DNA of 50,652 bases from Salinisphaera sp. Its GTDB lineage: Bacteria > Pseudomonadota > Gammaproteobacteria > Nevskiales > Salinisphaeraceae. Both the position numbers and the translations under genes were made by a program. A model generated the notes under the pieces. It was not told the origin of the DNA. It ran no database searches and worked only from the letters and a program-made list of their open reading frames with translations. The stretch is taken from positions 1 to 50,652 of the forward strand of contig JAQIBT010000049.1 in NCBI GenBank assembly GCA_027858915.1, in the 5' to 3' direction. Of this stretch, positions 1 to 9,065 are shown piece by piece. Within the stretch, counting starts at the first letter, position 1, and each line of letters begins with the position of its first letter.

Positions 1-154
1 TCATACGACACCGCGCCGCCGTCCCTCCGGGTTGCGGCCCAAAATCCCGCCATCCGGCGTTGCAGAGCTTGACCGCAGAATGACTGCGGCCGGCGCTCTG
101 CGCCTTGTATGACAAGATTTTGGGTCACAACGCGGGGCCGTATGAAGCGGCAAC
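1..154. repeat. Dispersed palindromic element, copy A (left end cut by window)
   Basis: This stretch is nearly identical to 19974-20139. The right terminal inverted repeat is at 137-154 and only the last part of the left one (1-9) lies inside the window. An inner inverted repeat pairs 31-46 with 116-131. Further in, 62-68 pairs with 95-101, and a CCGCAG/CTGCGG stem lies at the centre. It ends 5 bases before the SLC13 gene stop, so it sits at that gene's 3' end. There is no ORF or T-run that would make it a classical terminator. Confidence 0.85.
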
Positions 155-159
155 AGGCC

Positions 160-1935
160 CTAGCCGTCCAGGGGCCAGACGAGCGGCACCAGGCCGACGG
201 TCATCAGGCCGACCAGCAGCGTCAAGGGTAGGCCGAGGCGCAGGAAATCGGTAAAGCGATAGCCGCCGGGGCCATACACCATCAGGTTGGTCTGGTAGCC
301 GATGGGCGTCAGGAAGCTTGCCGAGGCGCCGAAGATCACGACTACCGCAAATGGCATGGCGTTGCCGCCCAGCGTATGCGCCAGCGATACGGCGATCGGA
401 AACATGATCACGGCCGCTGCATTGTTGGTGACCACGGCGCTGATCAGAACGGTAGTGAGGAACAGCGCGCAGAGCGCGGCGTACTGGGTCGATCCCGCCA
501 GGCTGATCATCATATCGGCGGTCGACTGTGCGAGCCCGGTTTGTTGCACGGCCGAGCCGATGCCGATGGCCGCGCCGATAGCAATCACCAAGGACCAGTC
601 GAGGGTCTTGCGGGCCGAGGCGGTGCTACAGCAGCGCAGCGCGAGCATCAGGGCGGCCCCGCCCAGCGATGCCTGCAGGATATCGAGGGCGCCAACGGCA
701 ACGCTGAGTACCACCGCAGCCACGATCGCAATGGCGGTATAAGCCTTCTGATGCTGTGGCGGCTGCGAGTCCTCGATCTGGCTGACCAGAAAGAAATCGC
801 GTGAATGACGGTGCTGCTGCACGAACGATGGCCTGGCCTCCAGCAACAGCGTATCGCCCGGCTGGAGCTCGATGTCGCCGATCTTGCGCTTGATGCGTTC
901 GCCGTCGCGCGCCACCGCCAGCACTACCGCGTTGTACTGACCGCGAAATCCCCCGGCACGGATGCTCTTGCCGATCAACGGGCAGCTGTGTGAAACCACG
1001 GCTTCGATGAGCACGCGCTGGGCGCGCGGCACGTCGAGTTTGAATAGCTGTTCGGTCGCCGGCAGCAGCCCACGAATCCTCTGCAGATCGACCACCGAAT
1101 CGATGATGCCGACAAAGATCAATCGGTCTTCGGCCTGCAGGGGCTCGCGCGGCGATACCGCCGGCAGGATATGGCCGTCGCGCTCTATTTCGGCCAGATA
1201 CATGCCCGGCAGTTGGCGCAGACCGGCACCCTCGATGGTCTGGCCGGGCAATGGGCCGTCAACCGCAACCAGCATTTCGACGCTGTACTCACGCGCATTG
1301 TCGAGTTCGGTCAACACCGCTTCGCGACGTGGCAGCAGCCAGCGCGCAGCGATTACGATGAACAGCGTGCCGGCGATCGCCACCGGCACACCCACCCAGG
1401 CCAGCTCGAACATGCCGAGCCCGTCCCCGATGTGCTGCTGCACGAGCAGGCTGTTGATCAGCAGATTGGTACTGGTGCCGATGAGCGTGCACGTGCCGCC
1501 CAGAATCGCGGCAAAGCTCAGGGGCATCATCAGTTGGGATACCGGCAGACGATGCTTTCGGCACCAGTCGCCGACCACTGGGATGAGCGCCGCCACGACC
1601 GGCGTGTTGTTCAGAAACGCGCTCATGAACGTGGTCGGCAGCATGAGCTGAAGCTGCGCGCGGCGCGTCGTCCGTGGCGCACGCAACATGTGGTTCGCCA
1701 GTAGCTGCGTAGCGCCGGTATCGCGCAGACCGGCCACGACCACGTACAGCGCGGCGATGGTGATTACGCCCGGGTTGGAAAAACCGGCAAACGCATCTGC
1801 CGGCCTGACAATGCCGAGAAACAGCAACACCACCAGCCCGCCCATGAGTACCATGTCCGCGGCCAGCCGGGTCAGCGCGAGCGCGCCGAGCACGCCAAGC
1901 AACACGACCAGCGTGGCGAGCGCGCTCAGCGACAT
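160..1935 (-). CDS. SLC13-family permease with two TrkA-C (RCK_C) domains
   Basis: This 591-residue inner-membrane protein has the usual layout of bacterial SLC13-type anion (sulfate or dicarboxylate) permeases. An N-terminal block of hydrophobic helices is followed by a soluble middle part of about 180 residues resembling two RCK_C domains, then a C-terminal membrane block. Both halves carry the family's Asn/Thr-rich loops: GTSTNLLINS in the first and TNNAAAVIMF in the second, with SFLTPIGYQTNLMVYGPGGY near the end. RCK_C domains usually bind small ligands, but which one here is unknown. I chose the ATG at 1935; an upstream GTG-type start would add a Cys/Arg-rich stretch that does not look like a membrane protein N-terminus. 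The substrate cannot be read from sequence. A repeat element lies directly behind the stop. Confidence 0.85.
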   Translation of the reverse strand: MSLSALATLVVLLGVLGALALTRLAADMVLMGGLVVLLFLGIVRPADAFAGFSNPGVITIAALYVVVAGLRDTGATQLLANHMLRAPRTTRRAQLQLMLPTTFMSAFLNNTPVVAALIPVVGDWCRKHRLPVSQLMMPLSFAAILGGTCTLIGTSTNLLINSLLVQQHIGDGLGMFELAWVGVPVAIAGTLFIVIAARWLLPRREAVLTELDNAREYSVEMLVAVDGPLPGQTIEGAGLRQLPGMYLAEIERDGHILPAVSPREPLQAEDRLIFVGIIDSVVDLQRIRGLLPATEQLFKLDVPRAQRVLIEAVVSHSCPLIGKSIRAGGFRGQYNAVVLAVARDGERIKRKIGDIELQPGDTLLLEARPSFVQQHRHSRDFFLVSQIEDSQPPQHQKAYTAIAIVAAVVLSVAVGALDILQASLGGAALMLALRCCSTASARKTLDWSLVIAIGAAIGIGSAVQQTGLAQSTADMMISLAGSTQYAALCALFLTTVLISAVVTNNAAAVIMFPIAVSLAHTLGGNAMPFAVVVIFGASASFLTPIGYQTNLMVYGPGGYRFTDFLRLGLPLTLLVGLMTVGLVPLVWPLDG

Positions 1936-2128
1936 GCGCCATCTGACATCGAGACTGGCACGCAGGCAACAGCGGGCCGGTAGGCACGGCAACGCAGCGA
2001 TGCCGTCGTCACAGGTCTGGGGCAGATCACGGGCCAGTCAGGCATCGAAACAGGGACGATGCGCGTGATGATAACGACCGCGGCCGAGCCCCGGTAGCCT
2101 AAAGGAACGGCAGCGCGCCGGCGTTGGC

Positions 2129-2518
2129 TCAAGCAGGTCCGACACGGCCGATCTCGCGCCGCCAACGATCGAATCCGCCGGCCATGTGCGCCACGTTGTT
2201 GCAGCCCATATCGAGCAGCGTCGCTGCCGCCAGCGCCGAGCGCCAGCCCTTGTTGCAGTGAAGAATAAGCGCATGCGCTTCGGATAGCGCCGGCTTGTGA
2301 TAAGGACTGTCGGGATCGATCCAGAACTCGAGCATGCCGCGCGGGACATGCAGAGCCCCGGGGATCACGCCCTCGCGTTGGCGCTCGCGGACGTCGCGCA
2401 GATCCACCAGCAGCGTACCGGCTTCATCCAGCCGCTCAGCCACTTCAGCGGGGGATAATATGCAGACGCGCGCTTCGGCGCGTGCCACCAGTTCTCGAGC
2501 AGTGGTCTGAACAGCCAT
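2129..2518 (-). CDS. Rhodanese-like domain protein
   Basis: A 129-residue single-domain rhodanese. The active-site loop is CNKGWRS with the catalytic Cys near residue 88, in the context ALILHCNKGWRSALAA, preceded by the VDLRDVRE strand typical of the fold. Such proteins form a persulfide on this Cys and pass sulfane sulfur to an acceptor; the acceptor here is unknown. The ATG at 2518 is preferred over a GTG at 2548 that would add ten residues, although neither has a strong ribosome binding site. It is transcribed toward the SLC13 permease gene with 193 bases between them, so shared transcription is possible but not shown. Confidence 0.85.
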   Translation of the reverse strand: MAVQTTARELVARAEARVCILSPAEVAERLDEAGTLLVDLRDVRERQREGVIPGALHVPRGMLEFWIDPDSPYHKPALSEAHALILHCNKGWRSALAAATLLDMGCNNVAHMAGGFDRWRREIGRVGPA

Positions 2519-2673
2519 GGCGAAAATCCGTTCGTAATGGGCGGTCACCTATCATGCCGCGCCGGAAAGGCAATGTCTGCCAGCGGCATACGCCCTCCGT
2601 GGCTTCACCGCGAACACCTAGAGTGGCTCCATCGAAGCGCTGGGGGCGCGCGGCTTGCAGGGTGGGCTGTGAT

Positions 2674-4464
2674 CTAGACCACTTCCTCCCAACGGCGGGA
2701 CAGATGCAGCGCGGCGTTGATGATGCCCACCATGCTGTAGGTCTGCGGGTAGTTGCCCCAGAGCTCGCCGGTCTTTGGGTCGATATCTTCCGACAACATG
2801 CCCAGGTCGCTGCGATGCGCGGGCATGTTGTTGAACAGCCTCAGCGCTTCATCCTTGCGCCCGATCGCGGATAGCGCTTCGATATACCAGAACGTGCAGA
2901 TATTAAATGCGTTTTCCGGAGCGCCGAAATCGTCGGCGGCCGCATAGCGGAACAGATGATCGCCGCGTCGCAGCGTCTCGCCCACCGCATCGACGGTGCC
3001 GATGAAACGCGGGTCGTCGGCCGGCAGAAACGACAAGTCGTTCATCAGCAGCAGGCTGGCATCAATGTCCTCGCCGTCGAATGATTCCACAAAGCTGTTT
3101 CGCTCGGCGTGCCAGGCGCGGTCGCAGATGGCCTTGTGGATCTCGCTGGCCGCTGTACGCCATCGATTGGCTGATTCAGTAAGCTCAAGATGTTCGGCAA
3201 TCCGCCGCAGTCGATCGCAGGCTACCCAGCACAGCAGCGCTGAATGGGTATGGATGCGCTCGCGTCCGCGAAACTCCCAGATGCCGGCGTCCGGTGTGCA
3301 ATAGTTCGCCAACGCCTTTTCGCCGAGCGGTTCGAGATGCCGGAAGAGTGCTTCATCTCTGAGATGGATCAGCCGTTCGTCGAAGAATATCTGAGAGACA
3401 GCAAGAATCACGCTGCCATAGACATCGTGCTGAACCTGACGATAGGCATCGTTGCCGATTCGTACCGGGCCCATGCCGCGGTAGCCGCTGAGGCTCGGTG
3501 CCTGTGTTTCTGTCAGTTCTGCTTCTCCATTGATGCCGTAGACCGGCTGCAGAGCGTTGTCGTCAGCGTTGGCCACCAGGTTGATGATGTACTGGAGATA
3601 GTTTTCCATCGTCCGGGTGGCACCAAGACGGTTGAGCGCGCGGATGACAAAATACGAATCGCGCAGCCAGCAGTGACGATAATCCCAGTTGCGTTCGGTA
3701 TGCGCCGCCTCCGGAATCGAGGTCGTCATGGCCGCAACCACCGCGCCAGTTTCCGTATAGGTCGACAGCTTGAGCGTAATCGCCGAGCGAATCACGGCCT
3801 GCTGCCAGTCGTAGGGAATCGATAGGGCGCGGACCCACTCATGCCAGTGATCGCGGGTCTGCTCGAAAAATCGTCGCCCAACCTCGCCGGGGGCTTCGGG
3901 CAGGGTTTCATCGGCAGCGGTGATCAGTGTCTGGGTATCGTTGGGCACAAATGCGCGTTCTTCGAGCACATAGCTGATCGGCACATCGGTTGTCAGCCGG
4001 ATGACCTGGCGGTCAGCGATATAACGCACGTGATTGGAACCGCGCATGATGCGCATATCCGAGTTCCCGTAGTCGCAGACCGGGCGCAGCCGGACGCGGA
4101 CTCTGGGGGTGCCGGCCAGGCGCTTGATCTGACGTACCAGCATCAGCGGGCGGAACTCGCGCCCGTACTGCCAGAATTGCGGCACGAAGTCGGTCAGCCG
4201 GATCTCGCCGCCGCTGGCGTCCCGTAGGGTGGTTTCGAGGATCGCGGTATTGCGCAGATACTGCTGTTCGACGGCTACGCAGTTGTCGATCGTGACCTCG
4301 TAATAGCCGCGGTCGCGCTCGTCCACCAGCTGACTGAATATTGGATCGCCCTGAAGATCCGGAAAGCAACTCCACACGATCCGGGCCTTGGTATCGAAAA
4401 GTTGCAAGCCTTCCGCGAACTGCTGCAGCGCCATCCGGATCTGATCGGTCATATTATCCTGCAT
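2674..4464 (-). CDS. Glycoside hydrolase family 15 (glucoamylase/trehalase-like), 5' end replaced
   Basis: The protein matches the GH15 family found beside trehalose genes in proteobacteria. It has an N-terminal beta-sandwich part beginning ARIVWSCFPDLQGDPIF and an (alpha/alpha)6 barrel with RNWDYRHCWLRDSYF, GPVRIGNDAYRQVQHDVYG and a C-terminal ENAFNICTFWYIEAL, where the catalytic carboxylates lie. Family members normally begin about 15 residues before this region with an LGLIGN-type segment. Here the reading frame upstream of about 4400 is the antisense strand of an otsA fragment, so the native start has been lost. ATGs at 4464, 4452 and 4434 could still start translation of 596, 592 or 586 residues. 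Whether the product folds or is expressed is open. Substrate is inferred only by family (alpha-linked glucosides, possibly trehalose). Confidence 0.75.
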   Translation of the reverse strand: MQDNMTDQIRMALQQFAEGLQLFDTKARIVWSCFPDLQGDPIFSQLVDERDRGYYEVTIDNCVAVEQQYLRNTAILETTLRDASGGEIRLTDFVPQFWQYGREFRPLMLVRQIKRLAGTPRVRVRLRPVCDYGNSDMRIMRGSNHVRYIADRQVIRLTTDVPISYVLEERAFVPNDTQTLITAADETLPEAPGEVGRRFFEQTRDHWHEWVRALSIPYDWQQAVIRSAITLKLSTYTETGAVVAAMTTSIPEAAHTERNWDYRHCWLRDSYFVIRALNRLGATRTMENYLQYIINLVANADDNALQPVYGINGEAELTETQAPSLSGYRGMGPVRIGNDAYRQVQHDVYGSVILAVSQIFFDERLIHLRDEALFRHLEPLGEKALANYCTPDAGIWEFRGRERIHTHSALLCWVACDRLRRIAEHLELTESANRWRTAASEIHKAICDRAWHAERNSFVESFDGEDIDASLLLMNDLSFLPADDPRFIGTVDAVGETLRRGDHLFRYAAADDFGAPENAFNICTFWYIEALSAIGRKDEALRLFNNMPAHRSDLGMLSEDIDPKTGELWGNYPQTYSMVGIINAALHLSRRWEEVV

Positions 4465-4950
4465 CAGCTTGTCATTCCGTCGCGGCAACAAGTGCCTGAA
4501 TATGCCGAGCAGAAAGAAGAGATCGAGCGCCTGATCGGCGAAATAAACGGCGAATTCACGCATTCGGGCTGGGTACCGATCCACTACATGTTCGGACGCG
4601 TGCAGCCGAGCGAACTGATGGCGATGTTCCAGGTCGCCGATATCGCGCTCATCACGCCGCTCAAGGACGGGATGAATCTGGTGGCCAAGGAGTTCTGTGC
4701 CGCTCAGTGCGATACGCACGGCGTGCTGATTCTGAGCGAATTTGCGGGCGCCGCCGCGGAACTGGGCGACTACGCGCTGTTGGTCAATCCGCACGATATC
4801 GTGACCGTCGCCGAGCAGATCTACGAGGCGTATCGCATGCCGGCCGACGAGCGATCGCGCCGCATGACAGCGATGCGCGACATCGTGAAAAATCATACGG
4901 CCTTCGACTGGGTGGACAGCTTCTTGAAGGCAGCCGGTGTCGACAGCTAG
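4390..4950 (+). pseudogene. otsA: 3' fragment of trehalose-6-phosphate synthase (OtsA, GT20)
   Basis: The plus strand encodes about 185 residues that match the C-terminal part of GT20 trehalose-6-phosphate synthases: QVPEYAEQKEEIERLIGEIN, GEFTHSGWVPIHYMF, the donor-binding LITPLKDGMNLVAKEFCAAQ and LSEFAGAAAEL, ending with FDWVDSFLKAAG. Full OtsA has about 460-480 residues, so the acceptor-binding N-terminal two thirds are missing. Similarity starts at about GIEKLQAFRELL (4390-4425), exactly where the opposite strand becomes GH15. No promoter or credible start codon precedes it, only a TTG at 4402. It should not make an active enzyme. No otsB is visible in the window. Confidence 0.85.
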
Positions 4951-4957
4951 CCCGTCG

Positions 4958-5635
4958 CTATCGTGGCTGGGCGTCGGAGCCGGAGTTGAATTCCAACGCC
5001 CGCCACATATACCAGGCACCCACCGAGCGATAAGGCCGCCAGCTTTTGGTCGCCGCCTCGAGTGCCTTCGGTTTGGGTAGTGCGTCCAGTCCGTAGACGA
5101 GCGCATAGCCCTTGCGCACGCCCAGGTCGTGGATCGGCATGACGTCTGGGCGGCCCAGATGAAAGATCAGGAGCATCTCGACGGTCCAGCGTCCGATGCC
5201 CTTGATGGCCGAGTAGGCCTCGATCAGATCCTGATCGGAATACTCGTGCAGTCTGGATTCATCGGGTAGTTCACCAGCCAACTGCGCGGCGGCCAGCGCG
5301 CGCAGACTGGCCTGTTTGCCGGCTGACAGCCCGGCAGCACGCAGCGCCTGTTCGTCCGCCGCCTCGATTGCTGGCGCCCCTGGATCATCGCTCGCATTCA
5401 GGGTAGCAAGCACCCGCGCATGAATGGTTCCAGCGGCCTTGCCCGATAACTGCTGATAGATGATTGCCCGCATCAACGAATGAAAGACGTCGGGCGCCGA
5501 GCGGGTAGAAGGGCAATAGGGGCCGGCGCGTTCGATCAGCTGGCCGAGACGCGCATCAATAGCCGCCAGATGGCGCGCGGCCAGGCCAGCATCGAAAGCG
5601 AGTTGTGTCGCCCGTTCGGCCATGTCGACTGACAT
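4958..5635 (-). CDS. DNA-3-methyladenine glycosylase, AlkA-like HhH-GPD protein
   Basis: This 225-residue base excision repair glycosylase removes alkylated purines from DNA. The helix-hairpin-helix motif is at KGIGRWTVEMLL (about 145-156). It is followed by the HDLGV loop, whose Asp170 fits the catalytic aspartate of the HhH-GPD superfamily. The RAIIYQQLSGKAA segment (about 57-68) is typical of the AlkA/MAG branch. No iron-sulfur cysteine cluster is present, which argues against MutY or Nth. Its start lies 2 bases behind the stop of the SDR gene, so the two are probably cotranscribed. The stop is 7 bases from the end of the convergent otsA fragment. Confidence 0.88.
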   Translation of the reverse strand: MSVDMAERATQLAFDAGLAARHLAAIDARLGQLIERAGPYCPSTRSAPDVFHSLMRAIIYQQLSGKAAGTIHARVLATLNASDDPGAPAIEAADEQALRAAGLSAGKQASLRALAAAQLAGELPDESRLHEYSDQDLIEAYSAIKGIGRWTVEMLLIFHLGRPDVMPIHDLGVRKGYALVYGLDALPKPKALEAATKSWRPYRSVGAWYMWRALEFNSGSDAQPR

Positions 5636-5637
5636 CG

Positions 5638-6276
5638 CTACAGCGCCTCGACGGCATCGGCAATCGGCGTATCACCGCTCAGCAGCTCCAGTTGCTGGTT
5701 GAAGGCGGCGGGCGCGTCGACCAGCGCCAGCAAGACGCTTGCTACATCGTCCCGCGTGACATCGCCGGAGCGGCCGAGACGCTCGGCTAACGCCACCTTT
5801 CCGGTACCGGTATCGTCAGTGAGCTTGCCGGGACGCAGCACCGTGTAATCCATGCCCGACGCCTTGAGTCGATCATCGGCGGCTTTCTTCGCTGCGAAGT
5901 AATGCTGCATCGCCTCGGGCCCGTTCTCGGGGGTATCCGCGTTCATCGACGACACCAGCAGGAATCGCCGCACGCCGTGGCGAACCGATTGGTCGATCAG
6001 AGAAATCGCGCCGTCACGATCCACGGCGTCGGTCTTTTCGGGCGGCGTGTGGGCGCCGGAGCCGGCCGTGAAAATCACCACGTCAACGCCGGCCAGCGCG
6101 TCGCTGCAATCGTCCTCAAGATCGGCGACTACGGTTTCATGCGCGCCGAGTGCGGTCATCTCCGGTGCCTGGCCGGCGTTGCGAATCATCGCAATCGAAC
6201 TATGGTCGCTATCGGCAATGGCCTTGATAAGACGCTGGCCGATCTGGCCGTGAGCCCCTGCTACGAGAATTTTCAT
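5638..6276 (-). CDS. Atypical SDR, NAD(P)-binding (SDR5/YwnB-like)
   Basis: A 212-residue Rossmann-fold protein. It begins MKILVAGAHGQIGQRL, a glycine-rich dinucleotide motif of the atypical SDR type, has VVIFTAGSG after the fourth strand, and later VSSMNAD and YTVLRPGKL. This is the pattern of NAD(P)H-binding (PF13460-type) proteins such as YwnB or BVR-B-like reductases. The canonical YxxxK is replaced by the HYFAAKKAAD context. The substrate is unknown. It is the first gene of a two-gene unit with the alkA-like gene and is divergent from the glutathione transferase gene, with 136 bases between them that must hold both promoters. Confidence 0.8.
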   Translation of the reverse strand: MKILVAGAHGQIGQRLIKAIADSDHSSIAMIRNAGQAPEMTALGAHETVVADLEDDCSDALAGVDVVIFTAGSGAHTPPEKTDAVDRDGAISLIDQSVRHGVRRFLLVSSMNADTPENGPEAMQHYFAAKKAADDRLKASGMDYTVLRPGKLTDDTGTGKVALAERLGRSGDVTRDDVASVLLALVDAPAAFNQQLELLSGDTPIADAVEAL

Positions 6277-6412
6277 ATGGTCTCCGTTCGAGCGGGCATC
6301 CCGGCTGACCGGCGATGCTTGAATTCAGGTATTCCAATACAAGGTTTGTGGAGGTGGCGATGCGGCTTATCAACCAATCGCTGTTTCAAGCCAATGCGTC
6401 GAAGGAGGCGTC

Positions 6413-7105
6413 ATGATTGATCTGTACACCTGGACCACACCGAATGGACACAAGGTCCATATCATGCTCGAAGAGATCGGCCTCGAGTACACAGCGCATC
6501 CGATCAATATTGGCAAGGGCGATCAGTTTGACGACGCGTTTCTGAAAATCAGCCCGAACAACAAGATTCCTGCCATCGTTGATAACGACGGCCCGAACGG
6601 CAAGCCTTACTCAGTATTCGAATCCGGCGCGATTCTGATGTATCTCGCCGACAAGACCGGGCGCCTGCTGCCAACTGATGCAGTCAAGCGCTACGAAGTG
6701 ATCCAGTGGCTGATGTTCCAGATGGGCAGTGTGGGGCCGATGTTGGGTCAAGCCCATCATTTCAACCGGTATGCGCCCGGGAAAATCGATTATGCGATCA
6801 AACGCTACGAGAACGAGGCCAACCGGCTCTACGGCGTCATGGATCGTCGTTTGGCAGCTACTGAATTTCTGGCTGGAAACGAGTACTCCATCGCCGATAT
6901 TGCGACTTGGCCGTGGCTACGCTCGGCCGAAACCCAGGGTGTCAATATCGACGATTACCCGCACGTCCGACGCTGGTTCGAGATGATCGGTGATCGCGAG
7001 AACGTGAAGAAAGGCCTGCAGGTGTTGGCCGACCACAAGTCGGACCTGACCGATGACGAAGCCTTCGAGAATATGTTCGGCAACCGCCAGTATGAAAAAC
7101 GTTAG
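6413..7105 (+). CDS. Glutathione S-transferase, YfcG/YghU-type disulfide oxidoreductase
   Basis: This 230-residue protein has an N-terminal thioredoxin-like domain with TTPNGHKVHIMLEEIGL; Thr9 and Asn11 match the glutathione-contacting residues of E. coli YfcG. It continues with SPNNKIPAIVD (the cis-proline loop), ESGAILMYLADK and an all-helical C-terminal domain. Family members reduce disulfides using glutathione rather than acting as detoxifying transferases. A strong ribosome binding site (AAGGAGG, 6402-6408) precedes the ATG. The gene stands alone, divergent from the SDR gene and convergent with ilvB across a hairpin at 7131-7164. Active in the cytoplasm. Confidence 0.9.
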   Translation: MIDLYTWTTPNGHKVHIMLEEIGLEYTAHPINIGKGDQFDDAFLKISPNNKIPAIVDNDGPNGKPYSVFESGAILMYLADKTGRLLPTDAVKRYEVIQWLMFQMGSVGPMLGQAHHFNRYAPGKIDYAIKRYENEANRLYGVMDRRLAATEFLAGNEYSIADIATWPWLRSAETQGVNIDDYPHVRRWFEMIGDRENVKKGLQVLADHKSDLTDDEAFENMFGNRQYEKR

Positions 7106-7130
7106 GCCGGGTCTGCCGGCTCTGCACATC

Positions 7131-7164
7131 GAAAGGCCGCCGCAGATTTCTGCGACGGCCTTTC
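7131..7164. terminator. Hairpin between convergent GST and ilvB genes
   Basis: GAAAGGCCG pairs with CGGCCTTTC and an inner CGCAG pairs with CTGCG, giving a near-perfect stem with a short loop. It lies in the 84-base space between two convergent stop codons, as expected for a bidirectional terminator. Neither side has a clear T-run, so efficient intrinsic termination is not certain. Confidence 0.6.
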
Positions 7165-7189
7165 AGGTTCGGATTATGGTCGGTGCATG

Positions 7190-9034
7190 TCAGAACATTT
7201 CTGAAGCGTCGACGTCGGTTTCGCCGGTTTCATTGGCATGCCGGTTGTTTATATGGTCGCCGGTGATCATCTGACGGTAGGTCTTGCCTGGGCCAACCAT
7301 GGGATATACGCCAGCGTCCGGATCAATCACCACTTCCAGAAACGCCGGGCCCTGGAAATCGAGGAAGGCAGCGACGGTATCGGCAAGCTGAGCCGGATCG
7401 GAGACTCGCTGCGCGAACTCGAAGCCGTCGGCTTCAGCGGCCTTGATGAAGTCTTTCTTGTGCAGGGATTTGTCCGAGGCAGACAGTCGGCCCTTGAAAA
7501 ACAGCTTCTGCCATTGCTTGACCATGCCGTCGCCGTTGTTGTTCAGCACCACCACCTTGACCGGCAGGTTGTAGGTCGTGGCGGTCTCGAGTTCGCCGAT
7601 GTTCATGCGGATAGAGGCGTCGCCATCAATATCGATGACCAACTTGTCGCGGCGCGCGCAGGCGGCGCCGATGGCAGCCGGCAGTCCAAACCCCATGGTG
7701 CCCATCGATCCGGAAGTGAGCCACAGACGCGGCTCGCGGAAATCAAAATACTGGGCGGCCCACATCTGATGCTGGCCAACGCCAGTGGCGATCACCGCGC
7801 GCCCATCAGTGTGGACGTTGATCGCCTCGATCACCGCGTACGGCTGGATCATGGCGGTATCGCGCGCATAGTTCATGGCGTAATCGACTTTCAGTCCAGC
7901 GATGTGCTGATGCCATTCCGAGAGATCCGTGGAAAATCCCTGCTCTCGTCCGTAAGCCAGCAAGCGCGAGAGCGTCGGGGCGAACAGACCAACGTGGTGC
8001 CATTCCACGCTCTTGACCTTGTTGATTTCCGAAGCGTCGGCGTCGAAATGTGCGATCGCCTGCGCATTGGGCGCGAACGAATCCGGCAGCCCGGCTACAC
8101 GATCATCAAAGCGGGCACCAATCGCGATCAGAAAATCGCAGTCTTCCACCGCATAATTGGCGAACGCGGTGCCGTGCATGCCGAGCATGTGCAGCGACAG
8201 TGCGTCGGTCGTATCGAACGAACCGATACCCATCAGGGTGGTGACGACCGGGATACCGAAGGCCTGCGCCAGCGCGCGCATCTGATCGCTGGAATCGGAG
8301 TTGATGACGCCGCCGCCGGCATAGATCAGCGGGCGTCTGGATGCGCCGAGCAGTTCAAAAAAGCGAGCGCAGTCGTCGTCTGACAGTTTGTTCTGGCGCA
8401 GCGCACGCATGCGCTGGCGATAGCCGGGCACGGGCAGCAGACCTTCACCCTTGAACTCGCCTTCCCAGTTCTGCACGTCCTTGGGTACGTCGACCACGAC
8501 CGGGCCGGGCCGTCCGGAACGCGCAATTTCGAACGCCGTGCGGATGGTCGCCTCGAGCCTGGTCGGATCGGTCACCATGAACACGTGCTTGGCCGCCGAA
8601 CTCATGATGTTGGAGACCGGCGCTTCCTGGAACGCATCCGTGCCGATCGCCGCAGTGGCCACCTGGCCACAAATCAGCACCAGGGGCACCGAGTCGGCCA
8701 TGGAATCGCGAACCGGCGTCACCGTATTGGTGGCACCTGGCCCGGAAGTCACCATGGCCACGCCGACCTTGCCGGATGCGCGAGCATAGCCGGCGGCCAT
8801 GAAACCGGCGCCTTGCTCGTTGGCCGGCACGATCAGCGGCATCGCGTCGTGATTGTCTGCGTTATAGCGGAAGATCGCGTCGTAGGTAGGCAAAATCGCG
8901 CCTCCGGAATAGCCGAACACGGTATCTACACCTTCGTCAGCCAGTACCTGAACGATCATGTCGGCGCCGGACAAGACGGTACCCGCCAGCGGATGGCGAT
9001 CAGAGGTCGAGGGCGATGGCTGCGGTGGGGTCAT
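7190..9034 (-). CDS. ilvB: Acetolactate synthase, large (catalytic) subunit
   Basis: This 614-residue thiamine-diphosphate enzyme joins two pyruvates, or pyruvate and 2-oxobutyrate, in the first shared step of valine, leucine and isoleucine synthesis. The N-terminal domain has VFGYSGGAILPTYDA and the catalytic Glu at position 73 in ANEQGAGFMAAGYAR. The cofactor motif GDASIRMN...VVLNNN marks the C-terminal domain. Length and motifs agree with the family. It is transcribed away from ilvH and ilvC, with 164 bases between the two start codons, whereas most proteobacteria have ilvI/B, ilvH and ilvC in one direction. The last 25 residues are polar and not obviously part of the conserved fold. The symbol could equally be ilvI. 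Confidence 0.93.
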   Translation of the reverse strand: MTPPQPSPSTSDRHPLAGTVLSGADMIVQVLADEGVDTVFGYSGGAILPTYDAIFRYNADNHDAMPLIVPANEQGAGFMAAGYARASGKVGVAMVTSGPGATNTVTPVRDSMADSVPLVLICGQVATAAIGTDAFQEAPVSNIMSSAAKHVFMVTDPTRLEATIRTAFEIARSGRPGPVVVDVPKDVQNWEGEFKGEGLLPVPGYRQRMRALRQNKLSDDDCARFFELLGASRRPLIYAGGGVINSDSSDQMRALAQAFGIPVVTTLMGIGSFDTTDALSLHMLGMHGTAFANYAVEDCDFLIAIGARFDDRVAGLPDSFAPNAQAIAHFDADASEINKVKSVEWHHVGLFAPTLSRLLAYGREQGFSTDLSEWHQHIAGLKVDYAMNYARDTAMIQPYAVIEAINVHTDGRAVIATGVGQHQMWAAQYFDFREPRLWLTSGSMGTMGFGLPAAIGAACARRDKLVIDIDGDASIRMNIGELETATTYNLPVKVVVLNNNGDGMVKQWQKLFFKGRLSASDKSLHKKDFIKAAEADGFEFAQRVSDPAQLADTVAAFLDFQGPAFLEVVIDPDAGVYPMVGPGKTYRQMITGDHINNRHANETGETDVDASEMF

Positions 9035-9065
9035 TTGGCTACCCGTTTGCGACGTGGAAAAGGGC

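Noticed and set aside
4465-5106. Long minus-strand extension of the GH15 frame
   Set aside because: It is the exact antisense of the otsA fragment and of the space before the alkA-like gene, has no GH15 similarity and is rich in Arg and His. It is open only because of GC-rich codon bias.
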